The translations under genes and the position numbers were made by a program. Source: PoT sp049331405 (lineage in GTDB: Bacteria > Planctomycetota > Planctomycetia > Isosphaerales > Isosphaeraceae). From it: a stretch of 64,000 nt of DNA. Positions 37,565-45,616 of the stretch are shown one piece after another. The notes beneath the pieces are model-generated. The model saw only the letters and a program-made list of their open reading frames with translations. It was not told the origin of the DNA and made no database searches. Within the stretch, counting starts at the first letter, position 1. Every line of letters begins with the position of its first letter. The DNA lies in the NCBI RefSeq assembly GCF_049331405.1, contig NZ_CP186274.1:5952001-6016000 (forward strand), given 5' to 3'.

Positions 37565-40522
37565 ATGAGAGACGTGGGGGCGAGGACGAGTCCCGGTCCC
37601 GATTCCTGGCGAACCTTGATCGGGGCGGGGACGGTGGCGGGACTTTCGGATGGGATGCTGCTCGAGCGCTTCGCGGCTCGCCGCGACGACGCCTCGGAGG
37701 CCGCATTCGCCGCGCTCGTGGCGCGGCACGGGCCGATGGTCCGCAAGGTCTGTCGCCGGCTGCTCGACGCGTCGCCCGACGCGGACGATGCTTTCCAGGC
37801 GACCTTCCTCATCCTGGCGAGGAAGGCCGGGGCCATCCGGAGCCCGGAACGATTGGCGAACTGGCTCTACGGCACGGCGTATCAGGCCTCGCGAAAGCTC
37901 AGGGTCCGATCGGCGCGCCGGCGGAAGCACGAGGCCTCGGCCGCGCTGGCGGTCTCGGATGCTGTGCTCGAGCCATCATATGATCGCGACGGCGAGGTCA
38001 TCCTCGAGGAGGTCTCGCGCCTCCCGGAGATCTGCCGCCTCGTCGTCGTGCTCTGCGCCTTCGAGGGGCTCTCGCAGGAGGACGCCGCGCAAAGGCTCGG
38101 CTGCTCCGACCGCACGCTCCGGCGTCACTGGGCAAGGGCTCGCGACCTGCTCCGGGAGCGGCTGACCCGTCGAGGGCTGGCTCCCGCGGTCGTCGCGTTT
38201 GGCGCATCGCTCGCGCCCGAGGCCGCCCCGGCGGCCTTGCCCGAGGCCCTCGTTGCGGCGGTCGCCCGCGCCGCGTTGACGTTCGCAACCGGCGGCTCTC
38301 TCCCCAGGGCCGGGGCCGTGTCGGCCTCGGCGATCGCCTTGGCGGAAGGAGTCATTCAGGCCATGCTGTGGACGAAGATCAAAGGGCTGATGATCGCGGC
38401 GACGGTGCTACTGACCCTGAGTGTGGGCGCCGGCCTTGGCGTCGGCGGCGTGCTTGCCTCTTCTTCCAGTGGAGAGGCCCGGACAACAACGAGCGAGGAC
38501 GAGGATAAGGTGAGCCCCGAGGAATTGCCGCCGGCTGAGCAGTATCGCGCGTTGGTCAAGCGGTACGACGACGCGATCAAGGTTTACCAGGAGGCTGCGA
38601 GCAAGGCCAAGTCTCCAGAGGAAGTCTCCAAGCTCTATGAGCGCCTCGGGCCATTTCCCAAAGACTATACGCCGCTGTTCGTCGCCTTGGCGGAGCGATA
38701 CCCTCGAGATCCGGTGGCGGCCGATTCCTTGTTCTGGGTCCTCGACAAGAGCCTGGGCGCCTGGGACTCCGAGGAACACCCCTTCGGCGATACCGTCAAC
38801 CGGGCGCTTCTGGCGGTCCGCCGCGATCACGGGGACGACCCGAGGCTCGGGCCATTGTGCCTCCAATTCGTGCTGAGCCCATCGCTCCGCCGTGAAGCCC
38901 TCCTGCGGGAACTGGCCGCGGAAGGTTCCAACCGTGTCGTCAGGGGACAGGCAACCCTGGCCCTCGCCGAGTCGCTCCGGATGAAGGCCCTGATGGCGAC
39001 GATGATCCAGAAGCCGCATGTCCCCCTCGACCTGGATGAACTCCCGCTCATGCCCGAGCCCTTCCGCCGCGAGTTCGCCAAGGTCAATCATGATGACTCC
39101 GGGACCTTCCGCCGCGACGTGGAAAAGAACTACGCCAAACGCTCGCCGAAGTATCTCGAGGAACTGCGGACGGTCGACGTCGCGAAGCTCCGGCAGGAGT
39201 CGCGACAGCTCGGGGACCGGATCCTCGCCGAGTATGCCGACGTCCCCTATGTGCGGATCGACAAGCAGCCGACGCGCGAGACCCTCCGCGACATCGTCCT
39301 CCAGGGGCGACGGCCGGGGCCCTTGAAGTTCGGCGCCGAGGGGCGTTTCAAGGAACTCTCCGAGGGCTTCCGCGCCCAGCAGAAGAAGGCGGACGCCGCC
39401 ATGAGCGCGGTCGGCACGAACGCCGAGGGGTTCAAGGCCTACGTCGCCGCCGCGCCGAAATGGGCCGATTACGGGCCGGGCATGTGGGAGATCGCGGAGT
39501 CGGCGCCCAACAGCCCGGCGGGGATGGACGCCCTCTTCTGGCTGCTCCGCAACCACATACCCTTCTTCGACGCCCGCGAGGAGCGCGCGGAGATGGTCGG
39601 GAAAGTGGTTGATGTCTTGATCCAAGATCACCTCGACTGGATCGGCGAGAACCTCGCGTCGAGGAGGGTCGCCGAGGGGTTCGGCTCCGGCGGATCGATG
39701 CCCTCGCCCCACATCGACCGGCTCTTGCGAACCCTCTACGAGCGGGCGCAATCAAGGGAGGCTCGGGGTCGCTCGGGGCTCGCGCTGGCGCGTCACCTCA
39801 AGGCCCAGGCCGACCTCGCCGAGGGGTTCGCCGCGAGCGGGGCGGACCCGGCGAAGCGGCCCGAGGTGCTGATGTGGGCCCCCTCGTTTCTTGCCTGGCT
39901 CGAGCGGAAAGGGCCGCGTGAACTCGATCGAGAGGCCGAGGCGATCCTCGAGAAGGTCAAGGCGGAGTACGGTGACGTGAAGCAACTCAACGGCATGGTC
40001 GTGAGCGACGAGACGATCGCCACCGTGGCCGATCGAGAGCTTGAGGACATCCGCAGCCTCGGAGTCGGCGAGGTCGCCCCAGAGATCGAGGGGGAGGACG
40101 TCGAGGGCCGGCGCATGACCCTCTCGGAGTTCCGGGGCAAGGTCGTGCTGCTCGACTTCGGCAGCCACGAGCATTGCGGCGGATGCCGGGTCCTCTACCC
40201 TCGCCTGCGCGAGATCGTCGACCAGTATCGGGGGAGGCCGTTCGTGGTCCTCGGCGTGAACACGAGCGACAAACGCGATGTGCTCAAGGACCTGCACGCC
40301 AAGAGAGAAATCACCTGGCGTTCCTGGTGGGATGGCGACGACCCCGACGACGCCGGCCCGATCACCCTGCGCTGGAATATCCCGGGATATCCCACGTTCG
40401 TGGTCCTCGACCATCGCGGCCGGATCCGCTTCAAGGACCTCCATCCCCAGGACGGGCCGAGGTTCGCCGAGGCGATCGAGGGGCTCCTGAAGGAAGCCGA
40501 TGGCGAGGCCGCCCGCCCCTGA
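37565..40522 (+). CDS. ECF sigma factor fused to a transmembrane helix and a C-terminal redoxin domain
   Basis: 985 residues. Residues about 30-100 are a sigma-70 region 2 (DASEAAFAALVARHGPMVRKVCRRLL...DDAFQATFLILARKA), and about 145-200 are region 4 (LPEICRLVVVLCAFEGLSQEDAAQRLGCSDRTLRRHWARARDLLRERL). A single transmembrane helix lies near 278-300. A long helical region follows, then a thioredoxin/AhpC-TSA-like domain near 840-975 with LSEFRGKVVLLDFGSHEHCGGCRVLYPRL, giving C871-G-G-C874, and IPGYPTFVVLDHRGRI. By topology the sigma part is cytoplasmic and the redoxin extracytoplasmic. Such fusions occur in Planctomycetes. A redox-controlled, membrane-held sigma factor is inference. The ATG at 37565 has GAGGAAGG eight bases upstream. 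Confidence 0.88.
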   Translation: MRDVGARTSPGPDSWRTLIGAGTVAGLSDGMLLERFAARRDDASEAAFAALVARHGPMVRKVCRRLLDASPDADDAFQATFLILARKAGAIRSPERLANWLYGTAYQASRKLRVRSARRRKHEASAALAVSDAVLEPSYDRDGEVILEEVSRLPEICRLVVVLCAFEGLSQEDAAQRLGCSDRTLRRHWARARDLLRERLTRRGLAPAVVAFGASLAPEAAPAALPEALVAAVARAALTFATGGSLPRAGAVSASAIALAEGVIQAMLWTKIKGLMIAATVLLTLSVGAGLGVGGVLASSSSGEARTTTSEDEDKVSPEELPPAEQYRALVKRYDDAIKVYQEAASKAKSPEEVSKLYERLGPFPKDYTPLFVALAERYPRDPVAADSLFWVLDKSLGAWDSEEHPFGDTVNRALLAVRRDHGDDPRLGPLCLQFVLSPSLRREALLRELAAEGSNRVVRGQATLALAESLRMKALMATMIQKPHVPLDLDELPLMPEPFRREFAKVNHDDSGTFRRDVEKNYAKRSPKYLEELRTVDVAKLRQESRQLGDRILAEYADVPYVRIDKQPTRETLRDIVLQGRRPGPLKFGAEGRFKELSEGFRAQQKKADAAMSAVGTNAEGFKAYVAAAPKWADYGPGMWEIAESAPNSPAGMDALFWLLRNHIPFFDAREERAEMVGKVVDVLIQDHLDWIGENLASRRVAEGFGSGGSMPSPHIDRLLRTLYERAQSREARGRSGLALARHLKAQADLAEGFAASGADPAKRPEVLMWAPSFLAWLERKGPRELDREAEAILEKVKAEYGDVKQLNGMVVSDETIATVADRELEDIRSLGVGEVAPEIEGEDVEGRRMTLSEFRGKVVLLDFGSHEHCGGCRVLYPRLREIVDQYRGRPFVVLGVNTSDKRDVLKDLHAKREITWRSWWDGDDPDDAGPITLRWNIPGYPTFVVLDHRGRIRFKDLHPQDGPRFAEAIEGLLKEADGEAARP

Positions 40523-40562
40523 CACAATACGGCTCAACGCCCGAGGATCTGCCTTCGAAACG

Positions 40563-40602
40563 CGACACGCTCCCCCCGAAGATCTCGGGAAGGAGCGTGT
40601 CG
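40563..40602. terminator. Bidirectional hairpin between the sigma-fusion and H1-like genes
   Basis: Outer stem CGACACGCTCC/GGAGCGTGTCG (40563-40573, 40592-40602) with an inner CCCGA/TCGGG stem. TTGTTT follows on the plus strand. It is placed between convergent genes. Confidence 0.75.
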
Positions 40603-40638
40603 TTGTTTCGTGACCGGAGAAGTCGGCGGTGTTGAGGC

Positions 40639-41136
40639 TCAGGACCCGCTGGGGGTGCTGGCCTTGGCGGCCTCGGCGGCGCTGGCCGTCTCGAGGTGCT
40701 TCTTGCCGGCCGTTGAGATCAGGTGGTGATATGTGCCTTTTTCTTTGTTCTTCGACCCCTTCTTGACGAGCTTGCGCTCGAGCAGGGCGTCGATGGTCTT
40801 CTGCTCGGCCTTCTTCTCGGCGACGTAGCCGGGCTCCGTGGTGCCGCCGATCTTCTTGAGGAGTTCGGTCTGGCTGGCGGACAGCTTGATCGGCTTGGGT
40901 GCCGCCTTCTTCACGGTCGCCTTGGGTGCGGCGGCGGCCTTGGGTGCCGCGGGGGCCTTCGGGGTTGCAGCGGCCTTGGGTGCCGCCTTCGGGGCGGCTG
41001 CCTTCGGGGCGGCTGCCGTGGTCGACTTCTTGGGCGCCGTCTCCTTCTTCGCCGCGCTCTTCACCGCGCCGGCCTTCGCCTTGGTCGCCGGCGCCTCCTG
41101 TTTCTTGCTCCCACCCGCAGCTTTCTTCACGGCCAT
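40639..41136 (-). CDS. Histone H1-like protein with Lys/Ala/Pro-rich tail and globular end
   Basis: 165 residues. Residues 1-88 are almost only Ala, Lys, Pro and Thr with tandem APKAA and PKAAA units, like eukaryotic H1 tails and the bacterial H1-like proteins HctA/AlgP. Residues about 88-155 form a compact domain (LSASQTELLKKIGG...AEKKAEQKTIDALLERKLVKKGSKNKEKGTYHHLISTAGKKHLE) that looks like a winged helix with a recognition wing. The basic charge suggests DNA binding and nucleoid organisation. It is monocistronic with its own leader. AAGGG lies nine bases upstream of the ATG. Ribosome-associated or RNA-binding roles are alternatives. Confidence 0.8.
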   Translation of the reverse strand: MAVKKAAGGSKKQEAPATKAKAGAVKSAAKKETAPKKSTTAAAPKAAAPKAAPKAAATPKAPAAPKAAAAPKATVKKAAPKPIKLSASQTELLKKIGGTTEPGYVAEKKAEQKTIDALLERKLVKKGSKNKEKGTYHHLISTAGKKHLETASAAEAAKASTPSGS

Positions 41137-41549
41137 GGTGTCAGACCCTTTGCCAAAAAGGAAACCTCGACGATCGGTCCAGGACTACCGATCTTGCGCG
41201 GTGTCTCCAGTCAATATATCAAACAACACGTGGCGAAAAAGAGGTATGCGTGTGCGATTCCTCGATTCGTCCGGCAGGACCCGTCGAAGCGTTTCATCCT
41301 GACTCCCCACGGCATCGAAATCGACGCGCGACTCCGATTGAAGCACATGAAGAAACGTTTCCACCCTAGAGCTTACCATACGAATGGGTGGGCATGCGTG
41401 ATTCGCGGAGGGTCTCGCACCCCTTATTTCGTCGGGAAAACCGAGGCATGAGGGGGGACATTGCTTTCGTCGCCATGAGTCCCCTTGCTTCGTTGAAGCC
41501 TCGAACCAGGGAAAACCAAGGGATTTGAGGGTTCGAAGGGCGTTGCCCT
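41137..41549. other. Intergenic region upstream of the H1-like gene
   Basis: 413 bases between two minus-strand genes. It contains AT-rich patches near 41205-41225 that could hold the H1-like promoter, but no clear -35/-10 pair. No gene or RNA was recognised. Confidence 0.4.
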
Positions 41550-42512
41550 TCAGTCCTTGAGGCGCCTCAGCGCACGCTCGATGTCGAGGCCCACGAGCTC
41601 GAAATAAGCCCTCGCGAGCCTTTCGCGTCGAGCCTTATCGGTCTCCTTCTCGTAGGCCCGCGCGATCTCCAACGAGTAGGGTTTGGCGATGAGTCTCCAG
41701 CGCTTCAGCCTTGTCGCTGCGGCCTGGACCGAGGCATCCGTCGTGCCTACGAGCACCTCGCGAATCCCGGCTCGAGCGACGACGATGCCCTTAGCCTGGA
41801 TGATGCCCAGCGGCACGACGATCAGGGTCACGGGCCCGAGCATCGCGAGCAGGAGCCTTGCCCTTCGCATCCGCCGGCTCGCCGCCTGCCCTGCCAATCG
41901 CGCGTTCCTCAGATAAATGGACGCCGTGATGAAAGGATACAGGGCAACCACGGCCAGTTCCTGCGCGATGAACCCGGCCGAGCTCGTCTCGTGGCTCGGT
42001 CCCTCTTCGGGCCGAGTGTCTGCCGCCCGGACGAAGGTCCTGTTGATGAGCTTGCCAATCCAGTGAGTCGGCAGGTAAACGAGCAGCAACGGGGATGCGA
42101 GCACCGCGACGAAGAGGAAGAAAACGAGGAAGACGGGGACGGTGACGAGCGAGATCATGAACGCGGTCAGGGCCCCCGCATACATCATGCCGGAAACCGC
42201 GGCGCACCAGACGCCGAGGCCCTCGCGCTTCCAGAACCAGAGCCCGTAACTGCCCATCGCAATCGCGATCACGAGGTCGGAGGACGCGGCGTAGTGCCCC
42301 AGCAAGCCGGGCTCTACCCCGGACAAGGACTTGAAGATGATGGGGTCGAGCAAGAGGAAAAGGATCGGCATCACCGTCGCCAGCATGACCTCTTCGCCGA
42401 CCGGCATCGGGCGCTCGGACGAGCCGAAGAGCCGAACACGGAAGCGGCCGAGCCACTCCATCCATCGCCTCGGGCGCGGGGCTTCGAGCGTGTCGGGCAT
42501 CGTCGTCGACAT
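41550..42512 (-). CDS. Unknown polytopic membrane protein
   Basis: 320 residues with about six hydrophobic segments between residues 45 and 240 (for example LATVMPILFLLLDPIIFKSL, FMISLVTVPVFLVFFLFVAVLASPLLLVYL and LLLAMLGPVTLIVVPLGIIQ). The C-terminal 75 residues are charged and helical (RLKRWRLIAKPYSLEIARAYEKETDKARRERLARAYFELVGLDIERALRRL). No family was recognised. GAGGG lies seven bases before the ATG at 42512. It is monocistronic. Confidence 0.65.
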   Translation of the reverse strand: MSTTMPDTLEAPRPRRWMEWLGRFRVRLFGSSERPMPVGEEVMLATVMPILFLLLDPIIFKSLSGVEPGLLGHYAASSDLVIAIAMGSYGLWFWKREGLGVWCAAVSGMMYAGALTAFMISLVTVPVFLVFFLFVAVLASPLLLVYLPTHWIGKLINRTFVRAADTRPEEGPSHETSSAGFIAQELAVVALYPFITASIYLRNARLAGQAASRRMRRARLLLAMLGPVTLIVVPLGIIQAKGIVVARAGIREVLVGTTDASVQAAATRLKRWRLIAKPYSLEIARAYEKETDKARRERLARAYFELVGLDIERALRRLKD

Positions 42513-43029
42513 GAGCGCACCCTCGCTTGAGGCCGGAGATCATGGAACCGGATGCGAAGGCCTCCTCTGCAAGCTTATCGGATCGGCTTAGTCGCCGAAA
42601 AGCGCCCGCGCGAGTCCCACGAATCCTATTCGCCAGGAATTCAAGATGTGAAGAAGACTGAGTATGGCATCTGGTGGCGAGAGGTTCGAACTCTGCGCCG
42701 CAGGGGTCATCTCTACATGCTGGGGAGTTCGGGCCCGGCCTCGTGAAAGGGCGGCGCGGTTGCTCGACGCCGCCGAGGGGGATACACTCGGCCCTCGCGT
42801 GAGTCGGTCCCGGCACTGTGGGTCGCCCTGTAAGGGTTCGGTCGGGGGCCGGCGAACGTGCCGATGCCGGGCGGGTTCGAGGCCCGTCGAGGTCGGTCGG
42901 GTCGAGGGGACGAGGCATCGGCGCCGGGGTTGAAGCCGGGCGGTCGCCGACGGACTTCGTCGAGGCACCGTCGCGGAAGTCGCCAACGTTGAGGCGTGGC
43001 CAAGAGGCCTCAATCAAGGAGTAGGGTCG
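42513..43029. other. Divergent intergenic region
   Basis: 517 bases between the unknown membrane protein and the dehydrogenase. A GGCGAGAG-GTTCGAA-CTCT hairpin near 42675-42695 mimics a tRNA T-arm, but the remainder of a tRNA is absent. Nothing else was recognised. Confidence 0.4.
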
Positions 43030-44094
43030 ATGAACGAGTCTCAGGCGTCGCGGAATTTCCGCGTGGCTCTCACCGCGGATTTCTACGGGCCCGACGGGGC
43101 GCCGCGGTATGAGGATCTGGGGCTGGGCGTCTTTCAGGCCGAGGGCCGCATCACGCACTCCCCCTTCGCCGAGCACCTGCCGGCCATCGCGCCCGAGCAG
43201 ATCCAGGGGACGCAGGGGGTGATCGTGCTGACCCCCGCCGTGACGACGAAGACCGTCTCGAACGCCGCCGACCTGCTGGCGATCGGCCGGTTCGGCGTCG
43301 GGTACGACGCCGTCGACGTCGCGGCCTGCACCGAGGCCGACGTCCTCGTTTTCATCACCGCCGGGGCCGTCGACTACTCGGTCGCCGAGGCGACGATCAC
43401 CTGGATGCTCGCGCTCTCGCATCGCGTGCGGGCCAAGGACATCCTCGTCCGCGAAGGGCGCTGGAACGACCGCTCGCAGTTCATGGGGAGCGAGCTGCGC
43501 GACCGGACCCTCGGCGTGATCGGCCTGGGGGGGATCGGCAAGAAGCTCGTGGAGCTGGTGGCGAGCTTCGGCATGGCGCGCCCGCTGGCCTTCGACCCTT
43601 TCCTCGACCCGGCTGTCGCGCAGAGGCTGGGGATCGAGCTCGTCGGGCTCGACGAGTTGCTCACGCGCTCCGACTTCGTCTCGGTCAACTGCCCCCTGAC
43701 CGAGAAGACTCGCAACCTGATCGGCATCCGGGAACTCTCGCTGATGAAACCCGGAGCCTACTTGATCAACACGGCCCGAGGGGGCATCGTGGACGAAGTT
43801 GCCCTGATGGACGTCTTGCGGAGCGAGAAGATCGCCGGGGCCGGGATCGACGTCTTCGCCGAGGAGCCGGTGATCCGCCCGCATCCACTCGGCGAGTTCG
43901 ACAACGTCCTGCTCGCGCCCCACTGCATCGCCTGGACCCAGGAGCTCTTCCGGGACATCGGCCTGGCCGCCTGCAGGGGGATGCTCGACCTCGCCCAGGG
44001 GCGGCTGCCCCGTGGCGTGGTCAACCCGCAGGTGCTCGAGCGCCCCGGGTTCCGCAGCAAGTGGGAGCGGCTCCGCCTCCCCGACCCCTCCTGA
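43030..44094 (+). CDS. D-isomer-specific 2-hydroxyacid dehydrogenase (phosphoglycerate dehydrogenase-like)
   Basis: 354 residues. The NAD-binding motif is LGVIGLGGIGKKLVELVASFG. The catalytic Arg is in LINTARGGIVDEVAL, Glu in IDVFAEEP and His in LLAPHCIAW. It interconverts a 2-hydroxyacid and a 2-oxoacid with NAD(H); the substrate is not evident. AAGGAG precedes the ATG by about nine bases. It is 58 bases upstream of an exported oxidoreductase on the same strand, so the two may form an operon for sugar-acid metabolism. Confidence 0.88.
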   Translation: MNESQASRNFRVALTADFYGPDGAPRYEDLGLGVFQAEGRITHSPFAEHLPAIAPEQIQGTQGVIVLTPAVTTKTVSNAADLLAIGRFGVGYDAVDVAACTEADVLVFITAGAVDYSVAEATITWMLALSHRVRAKDILVREGRWNDRSQFMGSELRDRTLGVIGLGGIGKKLVELVASFGMARPLAFDPFLDPAVAQRLGIELVGLDELLTRSDFVSVNCPLTEKTRNLIGIRELSLMKPGAYLINTARGGIVDEVALMDVLRSEKIAGAGIDVFAEEPVIRPHPLGEFDNVLLAPHCIAWTQELFRDIGLAACRGMLDLAQGRLPRGVVNPQVLERPGFRSKWERLRLPDPS

Positions 44095-44152
44095 CCGCGA
44101 CCGGTCCCACGACGCGTTGCACCCCTTTGGTCGATTCGGAGATCCGTGAACG

Positions 44153-45523
44153 ATGAAGAGCCCATCGCATCGGCGAGACTTCGGCAAGTCGACTCTGAAG
44201 GCGGCACTGGCGGGGGGCGCTCTGACGGCCGCCTCCCGCGAGAGCCGGGTCCTCGGCGCCAACGAGCGCGTGAGGGTCGGGTGCATCGGCGTGGGGAACC
44301 GGGGCTGTCAGGTCCTGCAAGGGTTCCGCGAGCAGAAGGATGCCGAGATCGTGGCCCTCTGCGACGTGTATGAGCCCTACCTCAACAACAGGTATGACCA
44401 GGTCGACCCACGCTTCAAGGCGCTCGGCGGCAGGATCCCCGCCAAGCAGCCCGACTGGGAACGCCCCCCTGCCCTCCACAAGGATTTCCGCGAGCTGCTC
44501 GACCGCAAGGACCTCGACGCGGTCATCGTCGCGACCCCCGACCACTGGCATGCCATCCAGACGATCATGGCCTGCGACGCCGGTAAAGATGTTTATGTCG
44601 AGAAGCCCTTGTCGATCGCGATCGCCGAGGGGCGCAGGATGATCGAGGCCGCGAGGCGGAACAACCGCGTGGTGCAGGTCGGGCTCCATCGGCGATCGTC
44701 GCGGAACTTTGCGCAGATCGCCGAGGTGGTGCGGTCGGGCAAGATCGGCAAGGTCACGGCCGCCCGCGCGTATCGGACCGTGAACATGGATCCGGACGGG
44801 ATCGGCCTCGCCCCCGACTCGGCCCCGCCCGAGGGGCTCGACTGGCAGATGTGGCTCGGGCCTCGCCCCGACCGCCCGTTCAACCCGAACATCATGCCGT
44901 ACAAGTTCCGCTGGTGGCACCTCTACTCATCGCAGATCGCGAACTGGGGGGTCCACTACTTCGACGCCATGCGTTGGGCGACGGGGGACCAGGCCCCGAC
45001 GAGCCTCTCGGCCCACGGCGGCGTCTACGCCGTGCGCGACTCGAGGACGATCCCGGATACGGCCGAGGTCATCTTCGAGATGCCCTCGGGGATGCTCATG
45101 ACCTTCAGCATCTACGAGGCCAGCGGCGTCCCCGCGTTGCGCCGCGGTGAGATCGAATTGCGAGGCACGCTCGGCACCCTCTACGCCGACGAGAAGGGGT
45201 ACGAGATCGTGGGCGACCGCGGCGGCGGATTCCAGGGGTCGGGCCGCACGCCGAAGATGAAGTCGGCGACGGTCGCCTCCGACGACGGCAGCCTCGACGC
45301 CCAGCACGCCAGGAACTTCCTCGACTGCGTCAAGTCGCGGGCCCTGCCCAACTGCGATATCGAGGAAGGCCACCGCTCGACCACCTTCGCCCTTCTCGCC
45401 AACATCTCGCTGGCCACGAAGTCGAGGCTCGACTGGGACGCCAAGTCGGAGCGGATCACCAACAACGAGCAGGCCAACGAGCTACTCGACTACACCTACC
45501 GGAAGCCCTGGGGCCACGCCTGA
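44153..45523 (+). CDS. Gfo/Idh/MocA-family oxidoreductase with Tat-like signal
   Basis: 456 residues. The N terminus carries a Tat-like signal (HRRDFGKSTLKAALAGGALTAAS), typical of the planctomycete-expanded secreted members. A Rossmann motif VRVGCIGVGNRGCQVL follows, then ATPDHWHAIQTIMACDAGKDVYVEKPL with the conserved Lys of EKP, then the C-terminal alpha/beta domain containing IANWGVHYFDAMRWATG. Such enzymes oxidise or reduce sugars and cyclitols with NAD(P). The Tat route would export it already folded with cofactor. It ends in a strong bidirectional terminator. Confidence 0.9.
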   Translation: MKSPSHRRDFGKSTLKAALAGGALTAASRESRVLGANERVRVGCIGVGNRGCQVLQGFREQKDAEIVALCDVYEPYLNNRYDQVDPRFKALGGRIPAKQPDWERPPALHKDFRELLDRKDLDAVIVATPDHWHAIQTIMACDAGKDVYVEKPLSIAIAEGRRMIEAARRNNRVVQVGLHRRSSRNFAQIAEVVRSGKIGKVTAARAYRTVNMDPDGIGLAPDSAPPEGLDWQMWLGPRPDRPFNPNIMPYKFRWWHLYSSQIANWGVHYFDAMRWATGDQAPTSLSAHGGVYAVRDSRTIPDTAEVIFEMPSGMLMTFSIYEASGVPALRRGEIELRGTLGTLYADEKGYEIVGDRGGGFQGSGRTPKMKSATVASDDGSLDAQHARNFLDCVKSRALPNCDIEEGHRSTTFALLANISLATKSRLDWDAKSERITNNEQANELLDYTYRKPWGHA

Positions 45524-45559
45524 GCCCGAGAGATGTGGATGAGATGCTGAGGAAACGAA

Positions 45560-45595
45560 ACGGCCGCGGCGGGAGATGTATCCCGCCGCGGCCGT
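45560..45595. terminator. Bidirectional terminator
   Basis: A perfect 15-bp stem (ACGGCCGCGGCGGGA at 45560-45574 with 45581-45595) and a 6-base loop. GTTGTTG follows on the plus strand and TTTCGTTT on the minus strand. It separates convergent genes. Confidence 0.85.
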
Positions 45596-45616
45596 GTTGT
45601 TGCACCGCGCCTTTGA

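Noticed and set aside
42674..42700. A T-arm-like GGTTCGAA hairpin suggesting a tRNA
   Set aside because: No matching acceptor stem, anticodon arm or D-arm lies at the right distance upstream.
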